64,000 nucleotides of DNA from a virus: positions 1 to 64,000 of IMG/VR virus record IMGVR_UViG_3300023278_002893, one strand, 5' to 3'. The position numbers were made by a program, and so were the translations under genes. The notes under the pieces were generated by a model, which worked only from the letters and a program-made list of their open reading frames with translations, was not told the DNA's origin and did no database searches. Shown here one piece after another: positions 6,574 to 14,334 of this stretch; position 1 is the first letter of the stretch; each line of letters begins with the position of its first letter.

Positions 6574-7077
6574 ATGAAGAACACACTACGTGTACTGATG
6601 TTCGTCTTTACTATCATGGGCGTAATTACATCACCCGCCTTCGCGGAAGCACCCCTATGTAATGCTGAAACGGAGAGGATCCGTATAAAGCCTGAAAAGA
6701 ACAACGAACCGATCAGTCTGAGTGTTTTCATTCGGCGATCCGTAGACGACGTGGCCAATGAAAAGAACTATGAGGCGTGCATAACTTATTACTTGCCAGT
6801 CGAAGGTAGAATAACCGAAGAGTCGCAACTCCCAGCACCCCTCTGCATGACCTTAGTAGGAGGAGCTGATAAGTCTGTGGAGTTTGAAGGCGTAACTCCA
6901 GGTCTATACTTCGATATGTTCACAAAGTATGAAGCTCAAACCGAACCGCCCGTTCGATCCAAGTGCCATATAATCACTGGCGCCGACGACATAGACGGTA
7001 ATGGTGTTGTATCTACGAACGACATCATCGAACTCTTCTTCAACACTGGGTGGGTGTATTATAAACCAATAAACTGA
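6574..7077 (+). CDS. Secreted protein with dockerin-like C-terminus, 167 aa
   Basis: The N-terminal signal peptide is a basic start, a hydrophobic core and a likely AFA/EA cleavage near residue 24. The mature part has several cysteines that could form disulfides. The C-terminal segment DIDGNGVVSTNDIIELF has the Asp/Asn calcium-loop spacing of one dockerin/EF-hand-like repeat. Dockerin-type repeats mediate extracellular protein assembly. Unusual cargo for a phage; it could act on the host surface (inference). AGGAG lies upstream. Confidence 0.7.
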   Translation: MKNTLRVLMFVFTIMGVITSPAFAEAPLCNAETERIRIKPEKNNEPISLSVFIRRSVDDVANEKNYEACITYYLPVEGRITEESQLPAPLCMTLVGGADKSVEFEGVTPGLYFDMFTKYEAQTEPPVRSKCHIITGADDIDGNGVVSTNDIIELFFNTGWVYYKPIN

Positions 7078-7095
7078 GGGTGATTGGAGATAATT

Positions 7096-7344
7096 ATGAA
7101 TTTACTAGATGCTCTGGCAATAGTCAGGGACCTTGCTAACGAAAATATATTGGAAGATTTCTATTGTGACGACGAAGGTATGCGGGAGATAAGACGTAAG
7201 CACCTGAAAGCCGTCAAGGTTGTCGATGCTCATCTAGAATCCCTTAGAGGGGAAGGTCTCGAATATCCTTGCGGCCATCTTCGAGTGCCCGGTGATGATA
7301 TCTGTGGGAGTATGAACTGCAACGATGATTTGTTGTACTCATGA
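7096..7344 (+). CDS. Hypothetical protein, 82 aa
   Basis: Start at ATG 7096, with GGAG 8 nt upstream; an in-frame TTG at 7084 precedes that site. Helical N-terminus, Cys-rich C-terminus (CGH...CGSMNC). Overlaps the metallopeptidase-like gene by 4 nt. Confidence 0.65.
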   Translation: MNLLDALAIVRDLANENILEDFYCDDEGMREIRRKHLKAVKVVDAHLESLRGEGLEYPCGHLRVPGDDICGSMNCNDDLLYS

Positions 7345-7988
7345 TCTTCAAAAAGATTCTACCCCATATCTATCACCTCCATATGGAAGATTGCTACGAC
7401 CTGTGCATGCACTTCGTAAGATACCAAGAACATTGCGAGGGTCTTCAATGGAAGGATCAAATCTTCACCCTGTTGGAGTTGATGGAGTGCTACGCTAAGA
7501 CCTACGGTGATGGGGCATTCACTTACCCCAACGATTGGGCAGGGTTTAATGTTCCAAGCTCCACCCTCATCACCTTAGCAGAAGCAAATCTTCCAGACCT
7601 CAACAAGTATGACATCGCAATGAGGGCCCTCATAAAGACGGCCCGAGAAGAAGAAAAAGATGACAAGTTCTACTTCATTGGTACTTGCGATGGCGACGAC
7701 TTTCTAGAAGAAACCCTTGACCACGAGGTAGCTCACGGCCTTTACTTCACCACCCCAGAGTATCGTTCAGCAATGGATGAACTTCTGGATGCAATGCCGC
7801 ACAAGAATTACGACAAGGCTTGGTCAGCATTACAAGCCATGAAATATCACCCTGCAGTGTGTAGAGATGAGATACATGCCTACGCCTGCACGGGACCAGA
7901 CGTCGCGCTCAAAGCCGCTCTGTCCCCTGCAATATGTAAGCCTTTCATCAAGGCATACAAGGAACAACGAAAGATCCATAAGATTTAG
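7341..7988 (+). CDS. Putative zinc metallopeptidase-like protein, 215 aa
   Basis: Contains DHEVAHGLYF with an HExxH zinc/catalytic motif at residues 128-132, followed 8 residues later by a glutamate that could be a third ligand. No signal peptide or membrane helix, so it would act in the cytoplasm. Apart from HExxH I do not recognise the family, and HExxH alone can occur by chance; the surrounding His-Glu context makes it plausible. Start overlaps the previous stop (ATGA). Confidence 0.6.
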   Translation: MIFKKILPHIYHLHMEDCYDLCMHFVRYQEHCEGLQWKDQIFTLLELMECYAKTYGDGAFTYPNDWAGFNVPSSTLITLAEANLPDLNKYDIAMRALIKTAREEEKDDKFYFIGTCDGDDFLEETLDHEVAHGLYFTTPEYRSAMDELLDAMPHKNYDKAWSALQAMKYHPAVCRDEIHAYACTGPDVALKAALSPAICKPFIKAYKEQRKIHKI

Positions 7989-7999
7989 CGGAGAAGAAC

Positions 8000-8242
8000 A
8001 TGAGCATTACAAGAGTCGTCACCACACGCGTAACCACAGGCATTGTCCCAGAAGTTGGAGACCGTGTTGAGTGTGACCTGGGACAACAGGGACCTTCGCA
8101 CTTGAAGATCACCCTCATGGGAAGAAAAAAGGTCAAGCTTAGGTATTCCACCGGCAAAGAGATAGAGATGCCTCGCGCATGGCTCGACGATCAAAGAGAT
8201 AAAAGCGACTGGCGCAAAAGGCAAGACAAAAGACGAGGGTAG
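8000..8242 (+). CDS. Hypothetical basic protein, 80 aa
   Basis: Beta-rich middle (VGDRVECDL...KVKLRYSTG), which could be a small barrel, then a very basic tail. Unrecognised. GGAGAAG precedes the ATG. The stop TAG lies within the acceptor strand of tRNA-Ser (6-nt overlap). Confidence 0.65.
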   Translation: MSITRVVTTRVTTGIVPEVGDRVECDLGQQGPSHLKITLMGRKKVKLRYSTGKEIEMPRAWLDDQRDKSDWRKRQDKRRG

Positions 8243-8321
8243 GTGGCTGAGCGGCTTAAAGCACTCGCTTGGAAAGCGAACGTACTGAGAGGTACCGCAG
8301 GTTCAAATCCTGCCCTATCCG
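8237..8321 (+). tRNA. tRNA-Ser (anticodon GGA)
   Basis: Class II: acceptor GGGTAGG/CCTATCC, anticodon loop TTGGAAA, long variable arm, T-arm GCAGG-TTCAAAT-CCTGC, discriminator G. CCA is not encoded. Confidence 0.92.
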
Positions 8322-8336
8322 CAAAAGAAGAGGACG

Positions 8337-8513
8337 ATGAAGAAGAACCCCTGCGTGAGGAGATGTGCTGATGTCGATCGCGCAAGGAATATCTGTAAGG
8401 GTTGTGGATTATATCTCAGCGAGCGCGGCCGTTGGTCTCTATTTTCTGAAGAAGATAGGCGGAGAATTCTGGGCCGCATTGTCCTAGAGAAAAGAGCAAG
8501 AAGATCAGAGTAG
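8337..8513 (+). CDS. DUF1289-like cysteine protein, 58 aa
   Basis: Matches the DUF1289 pattern: PCVxxC near the start, CKGCG, then a Trp and basic helix (RGRWSLFSEEDRRRIL). Family members are small proteins of unknown function with probable metal-binding cysteines, common in proteobacteria. A host origin for this gene is possible. It ends 1 bp before tRNA-Ser(UGA). Confidence 0.75.
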   Translation: MKKNPCVRRCADVDRARNICKGCGLYLSERGRWSLFSEEDRRRILGRIVLEKRARRSE

Positions 8514-8514
8514 A

Positions 8515-8600
8515 GGAGGGGATCCGGCTGGATGAGGAGACAGTCTTGAAAACTGTTGCTCGGTAACGGGTTGGGAGTTCGAGTCTCCCTCCCTCCGCCA
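8515..8600 (+). tRNA. tRNA-Ser (anticodon UGA)
   Basis: Class II: acceptor GGAGGGG/TCCCTCC, anticodon arm ACAGT-CTTGAAA-ACTGT, long variable arm, T-arm GGGAG-TTCGAGT-CTCCC, discriminator G, CCA encoded. Confidence 0.92.
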
Positions 8601-8613
8601 AGGAGAACGAGAA

Positions 8614-8796
8614 ATGAAGTGGGTTTGTTACCACTGTAGATCAGAAGTGTTCAGGTTCGAAACGGATTTCAAAGATAAAGTAACCACCAACACCCCTTGT
8701 GGGTGTGTGGGGGCTCCGCGGGAAACCATGGTCGGGCCGCCGGAAGCGTGCCCCGATCTAAAAGACCTTGATGAGCCTCTTGTCAGGGAAGAGTAG
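8614..8796 (+). CDS. Small zinc-ribbon-like protein, 60 aa
   Basis: MKWVCYHCRSEV, then CGCV further on: two cysteine pairs that could bind zinc. AAGGAG lies upstream. Function unknown. Confidence 0.65.
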   Translation: MKWVCYHCRSEVFRFETDFKDKVTTNTPCGCVGAPRETMVGPPEACPDLKDLDEPLVREE

Positions 8797-8835
8797 AAAT
8801 ATTTTGTTACTAACGAGTCAAGAAGGAGCAGCACT

Positions 8836-9117
8836 ATGTACCAACGACAACCCGACGATAGAATCCACGTGAAGAATCTCGGATCCTTTACTCCAGATGG
8901 AAAAGGTAAGAGGTTCGTCATCAATTTGAAGCAGGGTGTTCCGAGGAACGCTTGCATCGAAAAGGATCGCGATGGGGTTCTTCGATGCTGGGCAAGCCAC
9001 TCCTGGTTAGACGAAGAAGCGGCCGCCTACGTAAGGGAGAACGCCACATTCAATCCAGAGGGCAACTCCTTCTGCTGGAACGAAGGTGTTCGAGTACAAG
9101 AAACCAGAAAGGGCTAA
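8836..9117 (+). CDS. Hypothetical protein, 93 aa
   Basis: AGAAGGAG precedes the ATG. Unrecognised, with conserved-looking aromatic and glycine positions and no membrane segment. Followed within 3 bp by a membrane protein gene. Confidence 0.65.
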   Translation: MYQRQPDDRIHVKNLGSFTPDGKGKRFVINLKQGVPRNACIEKDRDGVLRCWASHSWLDEEAAAYVRENATFNPEGNSFCWNEGVRVQETRKG

Positions 9118-9120
9118 ACC

Positions 9121-9699
9121 GTGGATATGGCGAGTCAGCATTCAGTGATTCATAGGAAGTCGCTCGCCTATACTATGTTCGTTCGAGCGGCAAAGGCACG
9201 TGATGACTTCTTTGGATACAGCAAGGTGGGGGATTTCTCAGCAACGCAGCAGAGATACTTCACAGGTATATCCCATAAGAGATACCTCGGTCTTCTCCTG
9301 ATAGAATACCCGATCATTTGTTTGATCACTCTCGTCAGCTACGCATCGATACCTTTGTCTTTCTTTTACATGGTGCTTCGTGTAGCTCAGGCAAAGGTCG
9401 CCGGGACAATGGGGGGTTGGGAATCGCTTGGATTCATGGCGGAGTTCTTCGGGCTCACTCTATTACTCACCATGCTGGTCATGGCACTCTGGATGGCGGT
9501 TTTATCCTGGGCAAGGAGTGGTCCTAATAGAATCACAAAGATCTTGAAGAGGCATTTCACTCAGTATCATGTGGATCTCATTGAGTCGCCGGAGAAATTT
9601 CCTGGCCCGATCCAGCTGTTCAAGAAGTGGCTCCTGTCGTCTGCGGAAGCCGGACCTGCCCAGATCACATGGGACTCCGGAAGAAAGGACAGGAGTTGA
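9121..9699 (+). CDS. Membrane protein, 192 aa
   Basis: GTG start at 9121, with AAAGGG upstream. Two strongly hydrophobic regions (about residues 58-90 and 100-130) predict two to three transmembrane helices; both ends are polar. Family not recognised. The stop overlaps the start of the next membrane gene by 1 nt, so the two may work together at the inner membrane. Confidence 0.7.
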   Translation: MDMASQHSVIHRKSLAYTMFVRAAKARDDFFGYSKVGDFSATQQRYFTGISHKRYLGLLLIEYPIICLITLVSYASIPLSFFYMVLRVAQAKVAGTMGGWESLGFMAEFFGLTLLLTMLVMALWMAVLSWARSGPNRITKILKRHFTQYHVDLIESPEKFPGPIQLFKKWLLSSAEAGPAQITWDSGRKDRS

Positions 9700-10004
9700 T
9701 GAGGATCTTGGAACTAAAGTCATCTGCGGTACTACTGATGGGAATCTTCCTGTACGTCAGCGCATTCAATTACTACTTGGGGAGTGAGGTCGCGGACATC
9801 AAGCGCGACCGAGAGATTGCCCACGAAACTGATCAACGAGAACGTGAAGCGTACATGCAACAGCAGTTGGGATACGCCCGGGAGATGGCTGAGATCCGAG
9901 CGCGCCAATATTCGACCTTGGGGTTTGCATTTCAAGCGGAAGAAACCAGCAGTCGTATGGACATGGTAGAGACCATCGTCCCCCAAGAGGTCGAGAGCCC
10001 CTAG
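9699..10004 (+). CDS. Single-pass membrane protein with coiled coil, 101 aa
   Basis: TGATG junction with the upstream gene and AGGAG before the ATG. One N-terminal transmembrane helix (residues about 9-27), then a charged coiled-coil-like helix (REREAYMQQQLGYAREMAEI). The layout resembles an inner-membrane spanin or phage membrane anchor, but no outer partner is seen, so function stays open. Confidence 0.65.
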   Translation: MRILELKSSAVLLMGIFLYVSAFNYYLGSEVADIKRDREIAHETDQREREAYMQQQLGYAREMAEIRARQYSTLGFAFQAEETSSRMDMVETIVPQEVESP

Positions 10005-10033
10005 AAAAAAAGTTAGGGTGTAGTATTTATTGA

Positions 10034-10117
10034 TGCCCGGTAGCATAATTGGCAATGCACCGCCCTGTTAAGGCGAGGGGAAACCCCATGTAGGTTCAAG
10101 TCCTACCCGGGCAGCCA
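10034..10117 (+). tRNA. tRNA-Asn (anticodon GUU), with a long variable arm
   Basis: Acceptor TGCCCGG/CCGGGCA perfect, anticodon loop CTGTTAA, T-arm GTAGG-TTCAAGT-CCTAC, discriminator G, CCA encoded. The variable region contains GGGG-AAA-CCCC, a stem not expected in tRNA-Asn. Confidence 0.85.
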
Positions 10118-10138
10118 GATAATTATAGGAGGTACGAC

Positions 10139-10534
10139 ATGACAGACGTACAGTCGGCTCTACTGTTATTCTTTCTCTTCAACCTCAAGCATCTTGTCGT
10201 AGATTTCTTCGTCCAGAATAGATTCCCTTACATGTGGATGAACAAGCACAACATATTTCATCCCGGAGGTTGGCTACACGCAGGAGGACATGGATTGGCA
10301 TCCTTCCTTTTCTTCAGCCACTTTATGAGTTGGCAAGTAGCGATGCTAGGCTGCACTGCTGAGACCATCATTCATTTCTTCATTGACTGCATCAAGATGA
10401 ACTTCGGGAAGTGGAGGGGGTGGAAATGTAACACCAGTCCCTACTTCTGGGATCTGCTGGGAGTAGATCAGTTTCTTCATCAGGCAACATATATCTGGAT
10501 GATCTATGTCTGGAGTAACGGGATAGGAGTGTAG
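10139..10534 (+). CDS. DUF3307-like membrane protein
   Basis: 131 aa with three to four hydrophobic helices. The pattern HLVVDFFVQN, a His-Gly pair in the second helix (LHAGGHG), HFFIDCIK and DQFLHQ matches DUF3307, a small family of integral membrane proteins with conserved His and Asp residues and unknown function. AGGAGGT precedes the ATG. Confidence 0.7.
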   Translation: MTDVQSALLLFFLFNLKHLVVDFFVQNRFPYMWMNKHNIFHPGGWLHAGGHGLASFLFFSHFMSWQVAMLGCTAETIIHFFIDCIKMNFGKWRGWKCNTSPYFWDLLGVDQFLHQATYIWMIYVWSNGIGV

Positions 10535-10536
10535 TA

Positions 10537-10845
10537 GTGGTGTCGTTATTCGATCCTGCTAAAATGGCAGCGATGGTATTGGAACATATCAATGTCGAAG
10601 ATATCGCCAAGGAAGTGATGCGTAAGTTAGTCATGGAAAACCTTAGAATTTTCCTCATCGTGAGAAACTTTCCGGATAGCGAGTGCTACGACTTCGAAGG
10701 AATGGCTTACGACAGGGCCGCAGCCAAAAAACTCGCGGCGGAAATCAGTAAAGTTTCCAACTTCGAATGCAAAGTCTTAGAACTGGACATGGGCAAACTC
10801 GCATTTCTCGCCGAGCGCATCCGCGCAGCAGAAGAGGTAACCTAA
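10537..10845 (+). CDS. Hypothetical protein, 102 aa
   Basis: GTG start 2 bp after the previous stop. Helical, no motif recognised. The stop overlaps the next start (TAATG). Probably one operon with its neighbours. Confidence 0.65.
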   Translation: MVSLFDPAKMAAMVLEHINVEDIAKEVMRKLVMENLRIFLIVRNFPDSECYDFEGMAYDRAAAKKLAAEISKVSNFECKVLELDMGKLAFLAERIRAAEEVT

Positions 10846-11330
10846 TGGCTAAAGTCACTCTATCCATCATGCCCACAAGTAATGCCATATTTAGCGGGGG
10901 TCAGATAGGACTCGACGTCGTGTCCGGAAAAGTGTTCAATTCTGATCATGGGAACATACCTAAATCCAAGATTATCGGGACGGCAGTATTTTCCGTCTCC
11001 GATACACAAATAGCCAAAGGTGCTACCGTAACTGTAGATCTCCTACCGAAGCACGACGAGGTTATATCACTCCCCGTTAGTGACGTTTCTCAGGGTGTGC
11101 ACCCACCATTCCCTGAGCATGACGTAAGACAACCTCCACTGGCGCTGGAATACAGGGAAGCCGGGAAGTACCACAACCACCCGAACATAACGGAAAGCGA
11201 AGAGGTCGTAGAACTTACCCCCCAAGAAATAAGTCTCATCTGTTCCTGTATAAAGACATCGATCAGCAGAAACGACATGGTCTCTCCTGCGAAGGAAATT
11301 CTTTTAGAGGTAATCGAAAAGCTTAGTTGA
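10845..11330 (+). CDS. Hypothetical protein, 161 aa
   Basis: Start at ATG 10845 (coupled by a 1-nt overlap); earlier in-frame starts would lie inside the previous gene. Beta-rich first two thirds, then a helical C-terminal part. Not recognised. Confidence 0.7.
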   Translation: MAKVTLSIMPTSNAIFSGGQIGLDVVSGKVFNSDHGNIPKSKIIGTAVFSVSDTQIAKGATVTVDLLPKHDEVISLPVSDVSQGVHPPFPEHDVRQPPLALEYREAGKYHNHPNITESEEVVELTPQEISLICSCIKTSISRNDMVSPAKEILLEVIEKLS

Positions 11331-11357
11331 ACAACGAGGTGTGATAATGCCATTCAG

Positions 11358-11465
11358 GTGAGTCAGATCTTACCGGGCTGTAGGGTAGCGGTCACCCACT
11401 TCGTTTGGACCGAACAAGAAGATCTTGATACTTTTGATAGTCTGATAGAGAAACTGATTAACTGA
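11358..11465 (+). CDS. Possible 35-aa peptide
   Basis: GTG start overlapping the stop of a four-codon ORF that follows GAGGTG (MPFR at 11347). Acidic C-terminal helix. Low confidence: short and without a clear ribosome-binding site of its own. An AGGGGA/TCCCCT stem-loop follows at 11465-11480. Confidence 0.3.
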   Translation: MSQILPGCRVAVTHFVWTEQEDLDTFDSLIEKLIN

Positions 11466-11505
11466 GGGGATGATTCCCCTTATGATTGAACTGAGGAGAA
11501 GTATT

Positions 11506-11742
11506 ATGTCGAAAGAAAGAAACAACTATTTTGGTATGAAAGATGTACAGCCCAGCCCCCTGCCCAAGAACGTTCCCCTGGAGGTTTGCGCAACAGTCGG
11601 TCTCAAGATGAGCTTGGCACAGTTTGAGGAGTTCCTCGATGAAGCAGAGCCGTTCCTGGAGAAAGCGAAGGCGTCGGGGCACAGTGAGGTGTCGTTAACC
11701 AGCTTCCGGAAATATGGGAACCTGAACGTCACCAGTAGGTAA
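11506..11742 (+). CDS. Hypothetical protein, 78 aa
   Basis: Start at ATG 11506 with GAGGAG upstream; in-frame ATGs at 11470 and 11482 precede that site and fall in the stem-loop. Helical, unrecognised. Confidence 0.65.
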   Translation: MSKERNNYFGMKDVQPSPLPKNVPLEVCATVGLKMSLAQFEEFLDEAEPFLEKAKASGHSEVSLTSFRKYGNLNVTSR

Positions 11743-11765
11743 CCCTTTTATTAAAGGAGAGAAAG

Positions 11766-12164
11766 ATGGACGTTACATTTGAGTCAGGAAATCTAGGAGA
11801 CATAGTCCAAGCGAAGGAGCACGAAGTTTGGCAGAATGGCACACGGAAAGGTAAAAAGCACAATGCACTTGATGTAAATGTAGGCGACTTGGTATACATC
11901 TTCCCGACCGCGAGTGCTGCAACTCTAGCAGGTCGGGAAATAGAAGATCTTTTCATCTTGACCGCCAGGCTCAAGAGAATAGATCCCCCCGGTACCCACG
12001 ACATAAAATGGGTCGGCGAAGTAGAGTACCCTGAATCCGACACCTACATCTTGGAAAATTGTGTTCTGTCTCTAATTGGAGAGGTGGATCCCGAAGCAGT
12101 GAGTGCAAAAGCCCAAGGTCGGGGATTAAAATACGTCAAGAGGGGAGCTGCGGCGGCTGAATGA
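11766..12164 (+). CDS. Hypothetical protein, 132 aa
   Basis: AAAGGAGAG precedes the ATG. Beta-rich with a VGDLVYIFPT-type turn, suggesting a small barrel; Ala-rich C-terminus. Unrecognised. Confidence 0.7.
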   Translation: MDVTFESGNLGDIVQAKEHEVWQNGTRKGKKHNALDVNVGDLVYIFPTASAATLAGREIEDLFILTARLKRIDPPGTHDIKWVGEVEYPESDTYILENCVLSLIGEVDPEAVSAKAQGRGLKYVKRGAAAAE

Positions 12165-12189
12165 TCCTGAAAAGGGAGCACAGATTACA

Positions 12190-12405
12190 ATGAAAGAATT
12201 CGAACAACGGTACATGGAGCAGACGGACAAGAGATTAAAGGGTGAGGGGAACCGGACGCACAGAAGCGATAACAGTAGCATAAGGAGCGATCTTGCCCTA
12301 CTCGCCATCGATCAGCCTGAGTTGGCATCCCTTCTCGAAAGAATTTTCGAGCGAGCAAACGAAGCGGACTACAGAAGCTACTTGGGAAAGGAACTGTTCG
12401 AGTAG
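12190..12405 (+). CDS. Hypothetical protein, 71 aa
   Basis: Helical, charged, no recognised motif. GGGAG lies upstream. Ends 11 bp before the HNH gene. Confidence 0.6.
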   Translation: MKEFEQRYMEQTDKRLKGEGNRTHRSDNSSIRSDLALLAIDQPELASLLERIFERANEADYRSYLGKELFE

Positions 12406-12416
12406 GATTAGCAAAA

Positions 12417-13058
12417 ATGGTAGGAAGATACAGCAACAACCTAAAAGAAAGATTTTGGAAGAAGGTAAGGAAAACCAGAGGTTGTTGGTACTGGGAGGGC
12501 TCCGGTACTGTACGCGTATCTAGAAACCAAAAGAACAGTAGGATTACTCCAAAAAGATTGGCATATAGATTGACCAAGGGGTATGTTTCAAACAACACAT
12601 ACCTAATTGCCACCTGCAAGAATACCGATTGTGTCAATCCCGACCACCAGGTACTACAAGCTAAAAGAAGCAGGCTCAGAAAGTGTGCCCATTGTGGGAG
12701 GCCTGTAACCAAGGGACTCTCTCAGATAAGCAGAAGCGAATCCGGCAGAGTCTTCTGCAACAGATCCTGCTCCACCAGTTACAACAACAAAGGTAAGCAA
12801 CGATTTAGGATAAGGGGCTGGGAAGAAATACGAAGCCGGGGAAGCACAAAAAGAAAATGGATAAGTGAGGGTCGTTCTCTTAGGTGTGAAGAATGCGGAT
12901 TCAACGGAACGGAAAAGCCTTGGTGTGTAGAGATAGACCACATAATACCCATGCACTTAGGCGGGCAAACACTTCCAGAAAATCTACAGCCCTTGTGTTT
13001 GAATTGTCATATGGATAAGACAGTCCAAGAACACAAAACAAGGGCGAGCGGCGTGTAG
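12417..13058 (+). CDS. Composite HNH endonuclease, 213 aa
   Basis: The C-terminal part has a full HNH signature: CEECG, then EIDHIIPMHLGG with the catalytic His region, then NLQPLCLNCH, with cysteines holding structural zinc. The N-terminal part resembles the other HNH subtype (CWYWEG...CVNPDH) and a central part has two further zinc knuckles (CAHC and CNRSC). The protein may be a fusion of two nuclease or DNA-binding modules. It probably acts as a homing endonuclease. Its stop is nt 8-10 of tRNA-Pro. Confidence 0.8.
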   Translation: MVGRYSNNLKERFWKKVRKTRGCWYWEGSGTVRVSRNQKNSRITPKRLAYRLTKGYVSNNTYLIATCKNTDCVNPDHQVLQAKRSRLRKCAHCGRPVTKGLSQISRSESGRVFCNRSCSTSYNNKGKQRFRIRGWEEIRSRGSTKRKWISEGRSLRCEECGFNGTEKPWCVEIDHIIPMHLGGQTLPENLQPLCLNCHMDKTVQEHKTRASGV

Positions 13059-13125
13059 CGCAGTTTGGCAGCGCACCTGGCCTGGGCCCAGGGGGTCGTA
13101 GGTTCGAATCCTACCACGCCGACCA
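13049..13125 (+). tRNA. tRNA-Pro (anticodon UGG)
   Basis: Acceptor CGGCGTG/CACGCCG perfect, anticodon arm CCTGG-CCTGGGC-CCAGG, T-arm GTAGG-TTCGAAT-CCTAC, CCA encoded. Position 33 is C instead of the near-universal U. Ten nt overlap the HNH gene. Confidence 0.88.
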
Positions 13126-13135
13126 GGAGATTATT

Positions 13136-13390
13136 ATGTATGAAGCAGATGAGTCACTTATTCTACAAGTAAAAGCCAAAATCAAGGGCGCGAATGAAAT
13201 TCACGGTATGAATGGTAAGATAGGTTTGTATCGCAATTACTTATTCGCAGCCAACCGATTCGGAATGAACGAGAATCGGGCAGAAGGGATTGATCTCTCG
13301 CACAGGCTCCTGCAAATCTTTGTAAGCACGGGGGAGATTGTGAATCTGGAAGAGGTTCGCAGAAGGAAAGCCGAAGTAGAGAACTTGTAG
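13136..13390 (+). CDS. Hypothetical protein, 84 aa
   Basis: AGGAG precedes the ATG. Helical, basic C-terminus. Unrecognised. Confidence 0.65.
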   Translation: MYEADESLILQVKAKIKGANEIHGMNGKIGLYRNYLFAANRFGMNENRAEGIDLSHRLLQIFVSTGEIVNLEEVRRRKAEVENL

Positions 13391-13400
13391 AGGAGGCCCC

Positions 13401-13691
13401 ATGTTAATTCTAAAACATTGGTTCTTATTTCTGCTTCTGCTTTGGTGCGCAGCTGCTGTGCTCGGGCCTCGGTTAGACATTATGTGTATAGAGGGTAGGT
13501 TCTCGGCGGAACAAGCAGAGGAGATGAACTCCAGCGAGTGGGGTAAGTGCCCCAAGTATCGCAACGGTAACTGTAATGCTGATGAGGGAGATCGTATCTG
13601 GGCTCGGGAGTGTAGTGAGTTCGGAAAGGCTCTGTTCCTACAAGAATACATTCCAGACATCAAGAAATGGTGGAGAGACCGACAGCAGTAG
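13401..13691 (+). CDS. Small exported or membrane-anchored Cys protein, 96 aa
   Basis: N-terminal hydrophobic segment (residues about 6-22) acts as signal peptide or anchor; the rest has four cysteines that could form disulfides in the periplasm. Unrecognised. GAGGAGG precedes the ATG. Confidence 0.65.
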   Translation: MLILKHWFLFLLLLWCAAAVLGPRLDIMCIEGRFSAEQAEEMNSSEWGKCPKYRNGNCNADEGDRIWARECSEFGKALFLQEYIPDIKKWWRDRQQ

Positions 13692-13698
13692 ATAATAT

Positions 13699-13776
13699 GT
13701 TGGCCGTAGCTTAATTGGTTAAAGTACCTGGTTGTGATCCAGGGGATTGCGAGTTCAAATCTCGTCGGCCAACCCA
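13699..13776 (+). tRNA. tRNA-His (anticodon GUG)
   Basis: Encodes the histidine identity nucleotide G-1 opposite C73. Acceptor TTGGCCG/CGGCCAA, anticodon loop TTGTGAT, T-arm GCGAG-TTCAAAT-CTCGT, CCA encoded. Confidence 0.92.
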
Positions 13777-13789
13777 AGAAGTGGGGAGC

Positions 13790-13861
13790 GTTTCGGTAGC
13801 CAAGTTGGTAAGGCTGTTGCCTGCAAAGCAATGAGCGTGAGTTCGAGTCTCACCCGGACCT
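13790..13861 (+). tRNA. tRNA-Cys (anticodon GCA)
   Basis: Anticodon arm GTTGC-CTGCAAA-GCAAT, T-arm GTGAG-TTCGAGT-CTCAC, discriminator U as in bacterial tRNA-Cys. The acceptor pairs with one mismatch (2-71). CCA is not encoded. Confidence 0.78.
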
Positions 13862-13876
13862 CAAGGAGAACGTCAC

Positions 13877-14320
13877 ATGAACGTTTATAACCTGGTCGTT
13901 ACGAACACCGACGTAAATGAAATATTATTTAGCGAGGTGTGGAGCACCAGAGCGAACGCGATTCATTCACTGGGGAATTGGGTCAAAGACGAGTGGGATT
14001 CCGAAATACTAGGCGACATTAATGATTTCGATGGGCGTGTGGAGGAGATTGTAGAATACTTCTTCGATCACGAAGAGGATTTTCTCTTCTACTTAGAAGC
14101 GGTCAAGGCGCCGAAAGAAGCAGAACACGTCAGTGATGAAGTCCTCCTTACTCCAGGTATGTGTGGAATTATTGAAACTGCCCTGAATTACGTAGGTTAC
14201 GTTGATGCGGCGGCGATCTTAGTGGAATGTAAAGAACTCCCGAGTGCGGTGCCGGCCGTCGAGTGTGTGGCCGCCGGGCGTGCTATGATTGAAAAGCTCA
14301 TAGAAGAGTTTCGGCAGTAA
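13877..14320 (+). CDS. Hypothetical protein, 147 aa
   Basis: AAGGAG precedes the ATG. Acidic, helical, unrecognised. No signal peptide. Confidence 0.7.
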   Translation: MNVYNLVVTNTDVNEILFSEVWSTRANAIHSLGNWVKDEWDSEILGDINDFDGRVEEIVEYFFDHEEDFLFYLEAVKAPKEAEHVSDEVLLTPGMCGIIETALNYVGYVDAAAILVECKELPSAVPAVECVAAGRAMIEKLIEEFRQ

Positions 14321-14334
14321 AAAGGAAAAGACAT

